Positions 19,140 to 27,832 of a stretch of DNA of 64,000 nucleotides are shown in pieces. Position 1 is the stretch's first letter, and the number at the start of each line of letters is the position of its first letter. Made by a program: the position numbers and the translations under genes. The DNA comes from Anianabacter salinae (GTDB taxonomy: Bacteria > Pseudomonadota > Alphaproteobacteria > Rhodobacterales > Rhodobacteraceae): positions 248,001 through 312,000 of the forward strand of contig NZ_JAHQZS010000003.1 of the NCBI RefSeq assembly GCF_019061145.1, given 5' to 3'. The notes beneath the pieces were generated by a model. That model was given only the letters and a program-made list of their open reading frames with translations. It was not told the DNA's origin and ran no database searches.

Positions 19140-20195
19140 TCATTCTGCGGGCATCAGCCCGGTTATCAACTGCCGCAGGCCAAGCGCCGCGCCCGCGAAA
19201 ATTGCCAGGACGGTGACCGGAGCGGACAGTGCCAGCACCGAGAACGCCGACAACCCCTGACCCACGGTGCAGCCGAGCGCCAGCACCGCGCCGACGCCCA
19301 TCAGCGCCGCGCCGATGATCTGGCGGCGCAATTCGCGCGGGTCCTCGCAGGCTTCCCAACGGAAATGTCCTTTCACAAGACTGCCCGCGAAGGCGCCTGC
19401 CAGCACCCCCGCCACCGACCCGACGCCAAAGCTGACGCTGCGGCCGGACGCGGTCATCAGGTACAGCATGGAATCCCCAAGCGGCGCTGCGAAGGTGTGC
19501 GACACCACCGGCAGCCCGTCGAACCCGTTGGTCGCCACCCAGGTCGTGCCGACCCAGCCCGACACGATCGCCACGCCGACGACAACCGACCAGAACACCA
19601 TGCCGCGTGTGGAGGCAAAGCGCCGGTCGGCCAGCGAAAACGCCAGGATCGCCCCGCCGATCAGGATGCCGGTGGCCACGACAGGCACCCCGGCAAAGCT
19701 TGCCAGATGATGCGCGATGCCGGGCGCGGTGCCGGTGAGGGCATAGCCGGGGAAGGCCCAGACCCGCAGCGCGGCAAACGGGCCGGACAGCACCGCATAG
19801 GCGGACAATCCCATCACAAGGACGATCACGAAGGACCGGAAATCGCCGCCGCCGACCCGCGCCAGCGCGCCGAAGCCGCAGTTTCCCGCCAGCGCCATAC
19901 CATAGCCGAACAACAGGCCGCCAAGGATGCCTGCCACCGGGTTCCACGCGGTTCCCAGATAGACCGAGCGGTCAAGCGACGCCCAGCCCGCTGCCGCCGC
20001 CGCGAAGGTCAGCAGCACCGCAGTGCCGATGGCCACGCCCCACATCCGCAACCGGCGGGTGTCACCGCCGTAAAGCGCATCCTCGATCGCGCCAAGCGAA
20101 CAGAACCGCCCCAGCCGCGCAGCAAGACCCAGCAACAGACCGCCGCCGAAGCCGATCACGGCCACCATCAATGGCTCTCCGAAAAGATCCAGCAT
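19140..20195 (-). CDS. soxT: YeeE/YedE-family sulfur-compound transporter (SoxT-like)
   Basis: 351 residues with about nine or ten hydrophobic segments. Family cysteine motifs are present: GNCGFGAL and LGCTVGQGLSAF, plus SLGAIEDALYGGDTRR near the N-terminus. YeeE/YedE proteins import thiosulfate or related sulfur species; in Paracoccus and relatives a member (SoxT) sits next to soxR. Here it is downstream of soxS-soxR on the minus strand with a 29-base gap, probably the last gene of that operon. Its role as importer or as a signal-supplying component for SoxR is inferred from context. Confidence 0.85.
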   Translation of the reverse strand: MLDLFGEPLMVAVIGFGGGLLLGLAARLGRFCSLGAIEDALYGGDTRRLRMWGVAIGTAVLLTFAAAAAGWASLDRSVYLGTAWNPVAGILGGLLFGYGMALAGNCGFGALARVGGGDFRSFVIVLVMGLSAYAVLSGPFAALRVWAFPGYALTGTAPGIAHHLASFAGVPVVATGILIGGAILAFSLADRRFASTRGMVFWSVVVGVAIVSGWVGTTWVATNGFDGLPVVSHTFAAPLGDSMLYLMTASGRSVSFGVGSVAGVLAGAFAGSLVKGHFRWEACEDPRELRRQIIGAALMGVGAVLALGCTVGQGLSAFSVLALSAPVTVLAIFAGAALGLRQLITGLMPAE

Positions 20196-20224
20196 CCCAA
20201 GGCTCCCTTCCCAAGGCGCCGGAG

Positions 20225-20683
20225 TTATTTGTGTTGTTTGTCCTCCGGCGCGTCCGGCCTGCAGAACAGGTCATAGACAACGTCGATGATCCGCGCGGGG
20301 CGGTCGTCCGTCAAGGAATAGTAGATCGCCTTGCCATCACGGCGCGGCGTGACCAGCCCTTCGAGACGCAGGCGAGCCAGTTGCTGCGAGACGGCAGCCT
20401 GACGGGCCGACAGCAAGTCTTCCAACTCGGTCACGGATTTCTCGCCCGAGGCGAGGTGGCACAGGATCATCAACCGGCCTTCATGGCTGATCGCCTTGAG
20501 GAAGTTCGACGCGCGCTGGGCGTTCGTCATCATCCGGTCCATGTCGTCGTCGCACATGTCTGCGGTGATGCGCGGCAGCGACAGGAACGGCACGCCCTCG
20601 GCGTGGTCCATCGCGTCGTCCGTCAGGCGATCATTTCCGTCCATTGCGTCATCCGGCCTGGTCATGGTCGATCCCAGCGTCAT
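20225..20683 (-). CDS. soxR: ArsR-family repressor SoxR (persulfide-type sulfur sensor)
   Basis: 152 residues from ATG 20683; ATG 20665 (GGGA 7 bases upstream) is an equally good start. Winged helix-turn-helix covers about 60-125 (SVTELEDLLSARQAAVSQQLARL). Two cysteines, Cys75 (ILCHLAS) and Cys141 (DLFCRPD), are 66 residues apart, the same spacing as Cys41/Cys107 of the persulfide sensor SqrR; a third, Cys44, lies nearer the N-terminus. In known sox systems SoxR represses the structural genes until sulfur compounds are present. It overlaps the end of soxS, indicating coupled translation, and is divergent from soxV. Confidence 0.92.
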   Translation of the reverse strand: MTLGSTMTRPDDAMDGNDRLTDDAMDHAEGVPFLSLPRITADMCDDDMDRMMTNAQRASNFLKAISHEGRLMILCHLASGEKSVTELEDLLSARQAAVSQQLARLRLEGLVTPRRDGKAIYYSLTDDRPARIIDVVYDLFCRPDAPEDKQHK

Positions 20684-21053
20684 CGAGCATCCGCTGAAGC
20701 AGCCCCCAGAAGAAATCTTCCCCCGGATACCCCTCGATGCGAGCTAATTCCTGTCCGTCGCGAATCAAGACGAAGGTCGGCGTGTAATGCAAGCGTGTAT
20801 CTAGCGTGATGCCGTCCGGCAGGGGATCGTGGATATCCACCCGCAAGAGCGGCGCGGCCTGTCCCTCGGCGGTCAGCGGATATTCTGGCGCGACTTCGGC
20901 GTTCCAGCGGGCGCACCACATGCAGCCCGCTTCTTCGGCCATCAGAAGCCGGGTTTCCGCCTGCGCGCACAAGGCCGAGGCCTGAAGCGCGAGTGCTGCC
21001 AAGCCCAGTCTGAGTGCGGAAAGGAATGTCGATTGACCTACCATATTCGCCAA
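20649..21053 (-). CDS. soxS: Periplasmic thioredoxin-like protein SoxS
   Basis: 134 residues with a signal peptide of about 32 residues (hydrophobic LRLGLAALALQASALCAQA). The thioredoxin-fold redox motif is GCMWCARW, with a downstream cis-proline region (YTPTFVLI). In Paracoccus SoxS reductively reactivates the carrier protein SoxYZ. It is the first gene of the minus-strand soxS-soxR-soxT unit and is divergent from soxV across a 43-base gap. Confidence 0.9.
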   Translation of the reverse strand: MANMVGQSTFLSALRLGLAALALQASALCAQAETRLLMAEEAGCMWCARWNAEVAPEYPLTAEGQAAPLLRVDIHDPLPDGITLDTRLHYTPTFVLIRDGQELARIEGYPGEDFFWGLLQRMLDDAGIDHDQAG

Positions 21054-21054
21054 T

Positions 21055-21069
21055 CATAATGTGTTTATG
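21055..21069. promoter_or_regulatory. Candidate SoxR operator in the soxS-soxV divergent promoter
   Basis: Perfect inverted repeat CATAA-N5-TTATG within the AT-rich 43-base gap between the divergent starts of soxS and soxV. SoxR is known to bind between soxS and soxV in related systems, so this is the natural candidate. The assignment is inference. Confidence 0.45.
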
Positions 21070-21096
21070 TATTCCGGGCAAGCCGAGGGAGGGGCC

Positions 21097-21828
21097 ATGT
21101 TCGATGTTACGCTCGCAGGGGCCTTGCTTGCGGGGCTTCTGTCCTTCCTGTCGCCCTGCGTCCTGCCTATCGTCCCCTTCTACCTGTCCTACCTTGCAGG
21201 AGCCAGTGTCCAGTCATTGCAGGACGGATCAGAGATTCCGGCGGGAACGCGCAACCGTGCGGTTCTGGCGTCAATCTTCTTTGCGCTTGGCGTGGCGACG
21301 ATCTTTGTCGCGCTGGGGGCCACGGCGACCGCTTTTGGCCAGGTGCTGCGCGACTGGTTCGGCATCCTGCGGTGGATCGCGGCGGCGATCATCATCGCGA
21401 TGGGCCTGCATTTCCTTGGCGTGATCCGCATCGGCATTCTCTACCGTCAGTTCAACACCAACGCGGGCGACACGTCCAAGACGTCGCTCCTGGGCGCCTA
21501 CGTGATCGGGCTTGCCTTCGCCTTTGGCTGGACGCCTTGCGTTGGGCCGGTGCTGGCGGCGATCCTGTTCATGGCAGGCGGTCAGGATTCGGTGGGCGAG
21601 GGGATGCGGCTTTTGCTGGCCTATGCGGTGGGGATGACGGCGCCCTTCGTGCTGGCCGCCTTCTTCATCGGGCCGTTCCTGCGCTGGATGCGCGGGTTCC
21701 GTCGCCACCTGGGCAAGATCGAAAAGGCGATGGGCGCGCTTCTGGTGGTGTTCGGCATCCTGATTGCGACAAACATGGTCAACTGGATCGCCAACGCGAT
21801 GCTGACGATATGGCCGACGATTGGCTGA
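21097..21828 (+). CDS. soxV: CcdA/DsbD-family membrane electron carrier SoxV
   Basis: 243 residues from ATG 21097, chosen because of the upstream GAGGGAGGGG; a longer frame from GTG 21061 would run through the candidate operator. It has six hydrophobic segments, with the two redox cysteines of the CcdA family in FLSPCVLPIVPF and GWTPCVGPVLA. In Paracoccus SoxV carries reducing equivalents from cytoplasmic thioredoxin across the membrane to the periplasmic thioredoxin SoxW. The gene is followed 14 bases later by soxW. Confidence 0.93.
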   Translation: MFDVTLAGALLAGLLSFLSPCVLPIVPFYLSYLAGASVQSLQDGSEIPAGTRNRAVLASIFFALGVATIFVALGATATAFGQVLRDWFGILRWIAAAIIIAMGLHFLGVIRIGILYRQFNTNAGDTSKTSLLGAYVIGLAFAFGWTPCVGPVLAAILFMAGGQDSVGEGMRLLLAYAVGMTAPFVLAAFFIGPFLRWMRGFRRHLGKIEKAMGALLVVFGILIATNMVNWIANAMLTIWPTIG

Positions 21829-21842
21829 ACGGGAGGATTGAG

Positions 21843-22406
21843 ATGAAACGTGTTCTGATGACGCTTCTGGCCGTGATCTGGGCCGGAACGGCGGCGGCCG
21901 TGACAATCGGCGACGACGGCCTGCACAAGACCGAGTGGATGCACGACACCTTCAAGGACCTGCGCGAGGATCTCGCCGAGGCCAATGCCGAGGGAAAGCG
22001 CCTGCTGGTGATGATCGAGCAGCGCGGCTGCATCTACTGCACGAAGATGCACGAAGAGGTCTATCCGCGCGACGACATCTCGGCGCTGCTGAATGACAAC
22101 TACTTCGTCGTGCAGATCAACATGTTCGGCGATGTCGAGATCACCGATTTCGACGGCGAATCGATGTCTGAAAAGGATGCGATCCGCCGCTGGGGGGTGA
22201 TGTTCACTCCGACGCTGATGTTCTTCCCCGAAGAGGTGCCCGAAGGCGTGACCGCCGAGGACGCTGCCGTTGCGGTGATGCCCGGTGCCTTTGGTCCCGG
22301 CACCACGCGGAACCTGCTGGCATGGGTGCTGGAGCATGGTTATGACGGAGACGAGAACTTTCAGAAGTATCACGCCCGCATGCTGGAACAGGGCGGCACC
22401 GACTGA
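21843..22406 (+). CDS. soxW: Periplasmic thioredoxin SoxW
   Basis: 187 residues with a short signal peptide (MKRVLMTLLAVIWAGTAAA). The thioredoxin-fold active site is QRGCIYCTKMH, and a cis-proline motif (FTPTLMFFP) follows. It receives electrons from SoxV and keeps Sox carrier proteins reduced. The ribosome site GGGAGG lies 7 bases upstream of ATG 21843. A long dyad (22430-22472) follows the stop. Confidence 0.92.
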   Translation: MKRVLMTLLAVIWAGTAAAVTIGDDGLHKTEWMHDTFKDLREDLAEANAEGKRLLVMIEQRGCIYCTKMHEEVYPRDDISALLNDNYFVVQINMFGDVEITDFDGESMSEKDAIRRWGVMFTPTLMFFPEEVPEGVTAEDAAVAVMPGAFGPGTTRNLLAWVLEHGYDGDENFQKYHARMLEQGGTD

Positions 22407-22429
22407 GAACCGACCGAGGAATGCTGCGG

Positions 22430-22472
22430 CGCAACATATTTCAAAATTCAAGTTAATGAATTTAATGTTGCG
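22430..22472. promoter_or_regulatory. Nested dyad between soxW and soxX, candidate SoxR operator/promoter
   Basis: Outer arms CGCAACAT (22430-22437) and ATGTTGCG (22465-22472) enclose inner arms AAATTC (22444-22449) and GAATTT (22458-22463). It lies in an AT-rich gap of 121 bases between soxW and soxX. A second SoxR-controlled promoter is known at this position in related bacteria. No T-run follows, so a terminator is less likely. Confidence 0.5.
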
Positions 22473-22527
22473 TCCGGGTCGAACGGTGCGCTACCGTATA
22501 CCGAAAATAAGGGATCAGGGAGGATCT

Positions 22528-23013
22528 ATGAAAACATCGCAGCTTATCGTTGCCCTTGCGGTTTGCGCGGCGTCCGCCGCGAACGCCGAAAGCCACGGCA
22601 ACGCCATCGCACCGACTGCGGTCGCCTTCACCGACGGTGCGGTCGAGATGTCGCTGTCCGGTCAGCCCGGTGATCCGGCAGCGGGCCGGATCCTGATGAA
22701 CAAGGGGTCGGGCAACTGCGTTGCCTGCCACCAGGTCACCGATCTTCCCGAATATGCCTTCCAGGGCGAAATCGGCCCGATCCTCGACGGCGTCGCCGAT
22801 CGCTGGTCCGAGGCTGAGCTGCGCGGGATCGTGACGAACGCAAAGATCATGTTCCCCGACTCGATGATGCCGTCGTTCTACAAGACCGAAGGCTTCATCC
22901 GTCCGGGCAACAAGTTCACCGGCAAGGCCGCAGAGGGGGAGGTTGCTCCGCTTCTGACGGCCCAGCAAGTCGAAGATGTGGTTGCCTACCTCATGACCCT
23001 CAAGGACATGTAG
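22528..23013 (+). CDS. soxX: SoxX, monohaem cytochrome c subunit of SoxAX
   Basis: 161 residues with a signal peptide (about 1-20). One haem c site: Cys64, Cys67, His68 (GNCVACHQ). SoxX forms the SoxAX complex with SoxA, which oxidatively couples thiosulfate to the SoxY cysteine. The start at ATG 22528 has AGGGAGG upstream. First gene of the periplasmic structural block, 24 bases before soxY. Confidence 0.96.
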   Translation: MKTSQLIVALAVCAASAANAESHGNAIAPTAVAFTDGAVEMSLSGQPGDPAAGRILMNKGSGNCVACHQVTDLPEYAFQGEIGPILDGVADRWSEAELRGIVTNAKIMFPDSMMPSFYKTEGFIRPGNKFTGKAAEGEVAPLLTAQQVEDVVAYLMTLKDM

Positions 23014-23037
23014 GCTACCGAGACAGGAGAGAATGAC

Positions 23038-23454
23038 ATGAATTTCACACGACGCCAGTCGATCCTCACAGGCCTTGGCGCCGCGGTTGCAGCCTTTCTG
23101 CCCTTCCGCGCCTTTGCCGCCGTCGAGGACAATATCGCCGAGTTCACCGGCGGGGCAGAGCCTGGCTCTGGCGGCATCACGCTGACCGCGCCCGAGATCG
23201 CCGAGAACGGCAACACGGTTCCGATCGAAGTGTCCGCACCCGGTGCGGTCTCGATCGCCGTATTTGCTGCAGGGAACCCGACCCCGGCTGTGGCGACGTT
23301 CAACTTCGGCCCGCTCGCGGCCTCGCAGTCCGCCTCGACCCGTATCCGCCTTGCCGGAACGCAGGACGTGGTCGCCGTTGCCAAGATGGCCGACGGCAGC
23401 TTCGTCAGCGACCGCAAGGAAGTGAAGGTCACCATCGGCGGCTGCGGCGGCTAA
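23038..23454 (+). CDS. soxY: SoxY, sulfur-carrier subunit
   Basis: 138 residues. A twin-arginine-type N-terminus (FTRRQSILTGLG) precedes the mature domain, as expected for SoxY export together with SoxZ. The C-terminus ends IGGCGG, the swinging arm whose cysteine carries the sulfur intermediate during thiosulfate oxidation. Followed by soxZ after 25 bases. Confidence 0.97.
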   Translation: MNFTRRQSILTGLGAAVAAFLPFRAFAAVEDNIAEFTGGAEPGSGGITLTAPEIAENGNTVPIEVSAPGAVSIAVFAAGNPTPAVATFNFGPLAASQSASTRIRLAGTQDVVAVAKMADGSFVSDRKEVKVTIGGCGG

Positions 23455-23479
23455 GGCTCAGGACAAGGACACCAAGATC

Positions 23480-23809
23480 ATGGCAGACAACGTAAAACCC
23501 CGCGTGAAAGTGCCGAAGTCCGCTTCGGCCGGCGAGGCCATCGTCATCAAGACGCTGATCTCGCACCCGATGGAATCCGGCCAGCGCAAGGACTCCAGCG
23601 GCAACCCGATCCCGCGTTCGATCATCAATCGCTTCGTCGTCGACTTCAACGGCGAGAACGTGATCGACATGACCCTCGAGCCCGCGATCTCGACCAACCC
23701 CTATGTCGAGTTCTCGGCCACCGTACCGGAATCGGGTGAATTCACCTTCACCTGGTACGACGACGACGGCTCGGTCTACACCGACACCCAGTCGATCAGC
23801 GTCGCCTGA
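23480..23809 (+). CDS. soxZ: SoxZ, partner subunit of SoxYZ
   Basis: 109 residues with an immunoglobulin-like fold (KVPKSASAGEAIVIKTLISH). It has no signal peptide and is exported by riding with SoxY on the Tat pathway. It lacks cysteine, as usual for SoxZ. It forms the SoxYZ heterodimer that presents the SoxY cysteine to SoxAX, SoxB and SoxCD. Confidence 0.96.
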   Translation: MADNVKPRVKVPKSASAGEAIVIKTLISHPMESGQRKDSSGNPIPRSIINRFVVDFNGENVIDMTLEPAISTNPYVEFSATVPESGEFTFTWYDDDGSVYTDTQSISVA

Positions 23810-23869
23810 CGACACGCGAGAGCTGCGTCGCCGGGTCCACTGGCGACGCCTTCACAGGGAGGAAAACGA

Positions 23870-24733
23870 ATGAAGAGAGCTTACGCTCCTGGCCGCTCGC
23901 TGGTCGCCGCACTCGCGATCGTGGCAGGCCTTGCCGTTCCGGCGATGGCGGACCCCGATGAGGATTCGCTGGTCATCAACGGCGATATCGAGATCGTGAC
24001 CGAAACCGCCGCGCCTGCGCATCTTGACGGGATCAGCACGATCTATTCCGGCTGGCGGTTCCGCGGTGACGGCACCCAGGCCATGCAGATGGACGACTTC
24101 GACAACCCCGGCATGCTGGGCGTCGCCGCTGCGGAAGAAGTCTGGCAGGCCGTCGATGGCTCGGCTGGCGAAAGCTGCGCGTCTTGCCACGGCGATGCCA
24201 CCGAGATGCGCGGCGTGAAGGCCGTGTATCCCAAGTGGAACGAAGAGGCGGGCGAGGTTCGCACGCTGGAGATGCAGATCAACGACTGCCGCGAAACCCG
24301 CATGGGCGCCGAGGCGTGGGGCTACACCAGCGGCGGCATGACCAACATGGTTGCGCTGCTGGCATCGGTGTCGCGCGGCGTTCCGGTGGACGTGGCGATC
24401 GACGGTCCGGCCCAGTCGGCCTGGGAAGCGGGCAAGGAAATCTACTACACCCGCTACGGTCTTCTGGAACAGTCCTGCGCGAATTGCCATGAGAACAGCT
24501 ATGGCATGATGATCCGCGCTGACCACCTGAGCCAGGGCCAGATCAACGGCTTCCCGACCTATCGTCTCAAGAACACCAAGCTGAACGCGGCGCATGACCG
24601 CTTCAAGGGGTGCATCCGCGACACGATGGCCGAGACCTTTGCGCCCGGCAGCGACGAGTTCATCGCGCTCGAGCTTTACGTCGCCTCGCGCGGCAACGGT
24701 CTGTCCGTCGAAGGCCCGTCCGTCCGCAACTAA
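23870..24733 (+). CDS. soxA: SoxA, dihaem cytochrome c subunit of SoxAX
   Basis: 287 residues with a signal peptide (about 1-27). Two haem c sites: Cys103-Cys106-His107 (SCASCH) and Cys203-Cys206-His207 (SCANCH). Cys140 is the likely axial ligand of the first haem, and Cys248 (KGCIRD) is the expected ligand/persulfide of the catalytic haem. It is thus the dihaem form, unlike the single-haem SoxA of some bacteria. It joins thiosulfate to SoxY with SoxX. Ribosome site GGGAGG lies upstream; a hairpin with T-run follows the stop. Confidence 0.97.
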   Translation: MKRAYAPGRSLVAALAIVAGLAVPAMADPDEDSLVINGDIEIVTETAAPAHLDGISTIYSGWRFRGDGTQAMQMDDFDNPGMLGVAAAEEVWQAVDGSAGESCASCHGDATEMRGVKAVYPKWNEEAGEVRTLEMQINDCRETRMGAEAWGYTSGGMTNMVALLASVSRGVPVDVAIDGPAQSAWEAGKEIYYTRYGLLEQSCANCHENSYGMMIRADHLSQGQINGFPTYRLKNTKLNAAHDRFKGCIRDTMAETFAPGSDEFIALELYVASRGNGLSVEGPSVRN

Positions 24734-24739
24734 GACCAG

Positions 24740-24772
24740 CGCCCGCCCGGGACCTCCCGGCGCGGGCGTTTT
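24740..24772 (+). terminator. Rho-independent-type terminator between soxA and soxB
   Basis: Stem CGCCCGC(C)CGGG / CCCG(G)GCGGGCG with an ACCT loop, followed by TTTT at 24769-24772, just after the soxA stop. It probably lowers transcription of soxB-F relative to soxXYZA. Confidence 0.65.
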
Positions 24773-24832
24773 CACAACAGTTGCATTCACTGATGCGAAT
24801 AAATAAGATCAATGGACGAAAGGATGCCGGGG

Positions 24833-26527
24833 ATGATCTCGCGTCGTGATTTTCTGCAAGCGGCCATGGCCACCAGCGCCCTCTACAGCGCCTCGGGGTT
24901 CGGCAACTGGTCCCGCCTTGCCGCCCAGCAGGCGCTGACGCAGGACGATCTGTTGAATTTCGACACCTTCGGCAACCTGACCCTGATCCACATCACCGAC
25001 ATCCATGCGCAGATGGTCCCGATCCTGTTCCGCGAGCCATCGGTGAACATCGGTGTCGGCGGCAACCGGGGGCAGGTGCCGCACCTGACCGGCGCCGACT
25101 TCCGCAAGTTCTACGGCATCGCCGACGGCAGCCCGTCGCACTATGCCCTGTCCTCGGGCGACTTCGAGGCGTTGGCGCGCAGCTATGGCCGGATGGGCGG
25201 TCTCGACCGCGTGTCCACGGTCGTCAACGCGATCCGCGCCGACCGTCCCGAAGCGATCCTGCTGGACGGCGGCGACACCTGGCACGGCTCCTACACCTGC
25301 TACCAGACGCAGGGGCAGGACATGGTCAACGTGATGAACGCGCTGAAGCCGGACGCGATGACCTTTCACTGGGAGTTCACGCTGGGATCGGACCGCGTGC
25401 ACGAGATCGTCGAGGGATTGCCCTTTGCCGCGCTCGGCCAGAACATCTTTGACGCCGAGTGGGACGAGCCGGCCGAGATGTTCAAGCCCTACCAGTTCTT
25501 CGAGCGCGGCGGCCTGAACGTCGCCGTGATCGGGCAGGCGTTTCCCTACATGCCCATCGCCAACCCCGGCTGGATGTTCCCCGAATACAGCTTCGGCATC
25601 CGCGACGAGAACATGCAGGCGATGGTCGACGAGGTGCGCGCGCAGGGCGCCGACGTGGTCGTCTGCCTGTCGCACAACGGCTTTGACGTCGATAAAAAGA
25701 TGGCGTCCATCGTCACCGGCATCGACGTGATCCTGTCGGGCCACACCCATGACGCGCTGCCCGAGCCTGTGCTGGTCGGCGAGACGATCATCGTCGCCTC
25801 GGGGTCCAACGGCAAGTTCGTCAGCCGCGTCGATCTGGACATCCAGAACGGCCGCATGATGGGCTTCCGCCACAAGCTGATCCCGATCTTCTCGGACGTG
25901 ATCGCGCCGGACCCGGTGGTGACGGCGGCGATCGAGGCGGAACGCGCGCCCTACGCCGACACGCTGGCCGAGGTGATCGGCCAGACCGACAGCGTTCTCT
26001 ACCGGCGCGGCAACGTCAACGGATCGTGGGACGACCTGATCTGCGACGCCCTGCTGGAAGAGCGCGAGGCCGAGATTGCCCTGTCGCCCGGCGTGCGTTG
26101 GGGGCCAAGCCTGATCCCCGGAGACATCACCCGCGAGGATATCTGGAACGTCACCTCGATGACCTACGGCGCCGCCTACCGCACCGAGATGACCGGCGAG
26201 TTCCTCAAGGTCGTCATGGAAGACGTGGCCGACAACATCTTCAACCCCGATCCCTACTACCAGCAGGGCGGCGACATGGTCCGCACCGGCGGACTTGGCT
26301 ACCGCATCGACGTGACCAAGCCGCAGGGCGAGCGCATCAGCGAGATGACGCTGCGCGCCACCGGCGAGGCCATCGACCCGGCGCGCAGCTACGTCGTCGC
26401 GGGCTGGGCCAGCGTCAACGAGGGCACCGAAGGCCCGCAGATTTGGGACGTGGTGGAAAGCTACATCGCCCGCAAGGGCACCGTCACCGTCAATGAGAAT
26501 GACAGCGTGCAGGTGGTCAACGCCTGA
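24833..26527 (+). CDS. soxB: SoxB, thiosulfohydrolase (dimanganese)
   Basis: 564 residues from ATG 24833 (MISRRDFLQA), supported by AAAGGA 8 bases upstream; ATG 24812 and 24824 are alternatives. A Tat signal carries the RR motif. Metallophosphoesterase motifs are present: DIHAQ (metal ligands), LDGGDTWHGS, LSHNGFDVD and SGHTHDALPE. It belongs to the 5'-nucleotidase fold family. SoxB cleaves the terminal sulfonate from SoxY-bound intermediates, releasing sulfate in the periplasm. Follows the soxA terminator and precedes soxC. Confidence 0.97.
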   Translation: MISRRDFLQAAMATSALYSASGFGNWSRLAAQQALTQDDLLNFDTFGNLTLIHITDIHAQMVPILFREPSVNIGVGGNRGQVPHLTGADFRKFYGIADGSPSHYALSSGDFEALARSYGRMGGLDRVSTVVNAIRADRPEAILLDGGDTWHGSYTCYQTQGQDMVNVMNALKPDAMTFHWEFTLGSDRVHEIVEGLPFAALGQNIFDAEWDEPAEMFKPYQFFERGGLNVAVIGQAFPYMPIANPGWMFPEYSFGIRDENMQAMVDEVRAQGADVVVCLSHNGFDVDKKMASIVTGIDVILSGHTHDALPEPVLVGETIIVASGSNGKFVSRVDLDIQNGRMMGFRHKLIPIFSDVIAPDPVVTAAIEAERAPYADTLAEVIGQTDSVLYRRGNVNGSWDDLICDALLEEREAEIALSPGVRWGPSLIPGDITREDIWNVTSMTYGAAYRTEMTGEFLKVVMEDVADNIFNPDPYYQQGGDMVRTGGLGYRIDVTKPQGERISEMTLRATGEAIDPARSYVVAGWASVNEGTEGPQIWDVVESYIARKGTVTVNENDSVQVVNA

Positions 26528-26554
26528 CCCTGCGCGTCCGAAGGAGGAGTGAGA

Positions 26555-27832
26555 ATGAGCGATCCGAAGGGACCAACCACATCGCGCCGCGCCTTTCTGG
26601 GCTCGGCCGCAGCGATGGGAACCGGGGCACTGGCCGCCGGTGTCGCCCATGCCGAAGGTGATCCGCTGATCCTGGAGAAACAGCCCTGGGCGCAGGAGTT
26701 CGGCGACGGCGTCGACGAAACGCCCTACGGCCTGCCGATCCGCTTTGAGGATGACGTGATCCGGCGCAACGTGCCGTGGCTGACCGCCGATCCGATCTCG
26801 TCGATCAACTTCACGCCGATCCATGCGCTTGACGGCACGATCACGCCGCAGGGCTGCGCGTTCGAGCGTCACCATTCCGGTGCGATCGAACTGGCCAAGG
26901 CGGACTACCGGCTGATGGTCAATGGAATGGTCGGCGCGCCGATGGTGTTCGACTATGCCGATCTGGAACGCTTCCCGCGCGAGAACCACGTCTATTTCTG
27001 CGAATGCGCGGCCAACACCGGCATGGAATGGGCGGGCGCGCAGCTGAACGGCGTGCAGTTCACCCACGGCATGATCCACAACATGGAATATTCCGGCGTG
27101 CCGCTGCGCACGCTGCTGGCCGAGGCCGGGTATGACGTGAACGGCGATCACAGCGGCAAGTGGGTCTATGTCGAGGGCGCGGATGCGTCGTCGAATGGTC
27201 GCTCGATCCCGATGGAAAAGGCGCTGGACGACTGCCTTGTCGCCTTCAAGGCCAACGGCGAGGCGCTGCGCAAGGAGCACGGTTATCCGGTGCGGCTGAT
27301 CGTGCCGGGCTGGGAAGGCAACATGTGGGTGAAGTGGCTGCGCCGCATCGAAGTCACCGACGCCGCCGTCGAAAGCCGCGAGGAGACGTCGAAGTATACC
27401 GACACGCTGGCCGATGGCACCGCGCGCAAGTGGACCTGGGTGATGGACGCCAAGTCGGTCGTCACCTCGCCCAGCCCGCAGGCGCCGATCACCCACGGGC
27501 CCGGACCCCTGGTCATCACCGGGCTGGCATGGTCGGGTCACGGTCGGATCACCCGTGTGGATGTGTCCAAGGACGGCGGCATGACGTGGGAAACCGCGCG
27601 GCTGGCGGCGCCCGGGACGGCCATGGCGCTGACCCGCTTCTATCTCGACACCGACTGGACCGGCGAGGAGATGCTGCTGCAATCGCGCGCCATCGACGAG
27701 ACCGGGTATGTCCAGCCGACCAAGGCACAGCTGCGCGAGGTGCGCGGCCTGAACTCGGTCTATCACAACAACTGCATCCAGACCTGGCACGTCAAGGCAA
27801 ACGGAGAGGCAGAGAATGTCGAAGTTTCTTAA
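26555..27832 (+). CDS. soxC: SoxC, molybdopterin sulfane dehydrogenase subunit
   Basis: 425 residues from ATG 26555 with AAGGAGG upstream. The Tat signal (SRRAFLGSAAAMG) fits export with folded molybdenum cofactor. The oxidoreductase molybdopterin domain includes the likely molybdenum-ligand cysteine in YFCECAANTG and a C-terminal dimerisation domain. With SoxD it oxidises the outer sulfur on SoxY by six electrons, allowing complete oxidation to sulfate without sulfur globules. The last 17 bases overlap soxD. Confidence 0.96.
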   Translation: MSDPKGPTTSRRAFLGSAAAMGTGALAAGVAHAEGDPLILEKQPWAQEFGDGVDETPYGLPIRFEDDVIRRNVPWLTADPISSINFTPIHALDGTITPQGCAFERHHSGAIELAKADYRLMVNGMVGAPMVFDYADLERFPRENHVYFCECAANTGMEWAGAQLNGVQFTHGMIHNMEYSGVPLRTLLAEAGYDVNGDHSGKWVYVEGADASSNGRSIPMEKALDDCLVAFKANGEALRKEHGYPVRLIVPGWEGNMWVKWLRRIEVTDAAVESREETSKYTDTLADGTARKWTWVMDAKSVVTSPSPQAPITHGPGPLVITGLAWSGHGRITRVDVSKDGGMTWETARLAAPGTAMALTRFYLDTDWTGEEMLLQSRAIDETGYVQPTKAQLREVRGLNSVYHNNCIQTWHVKANGEAENVEVS

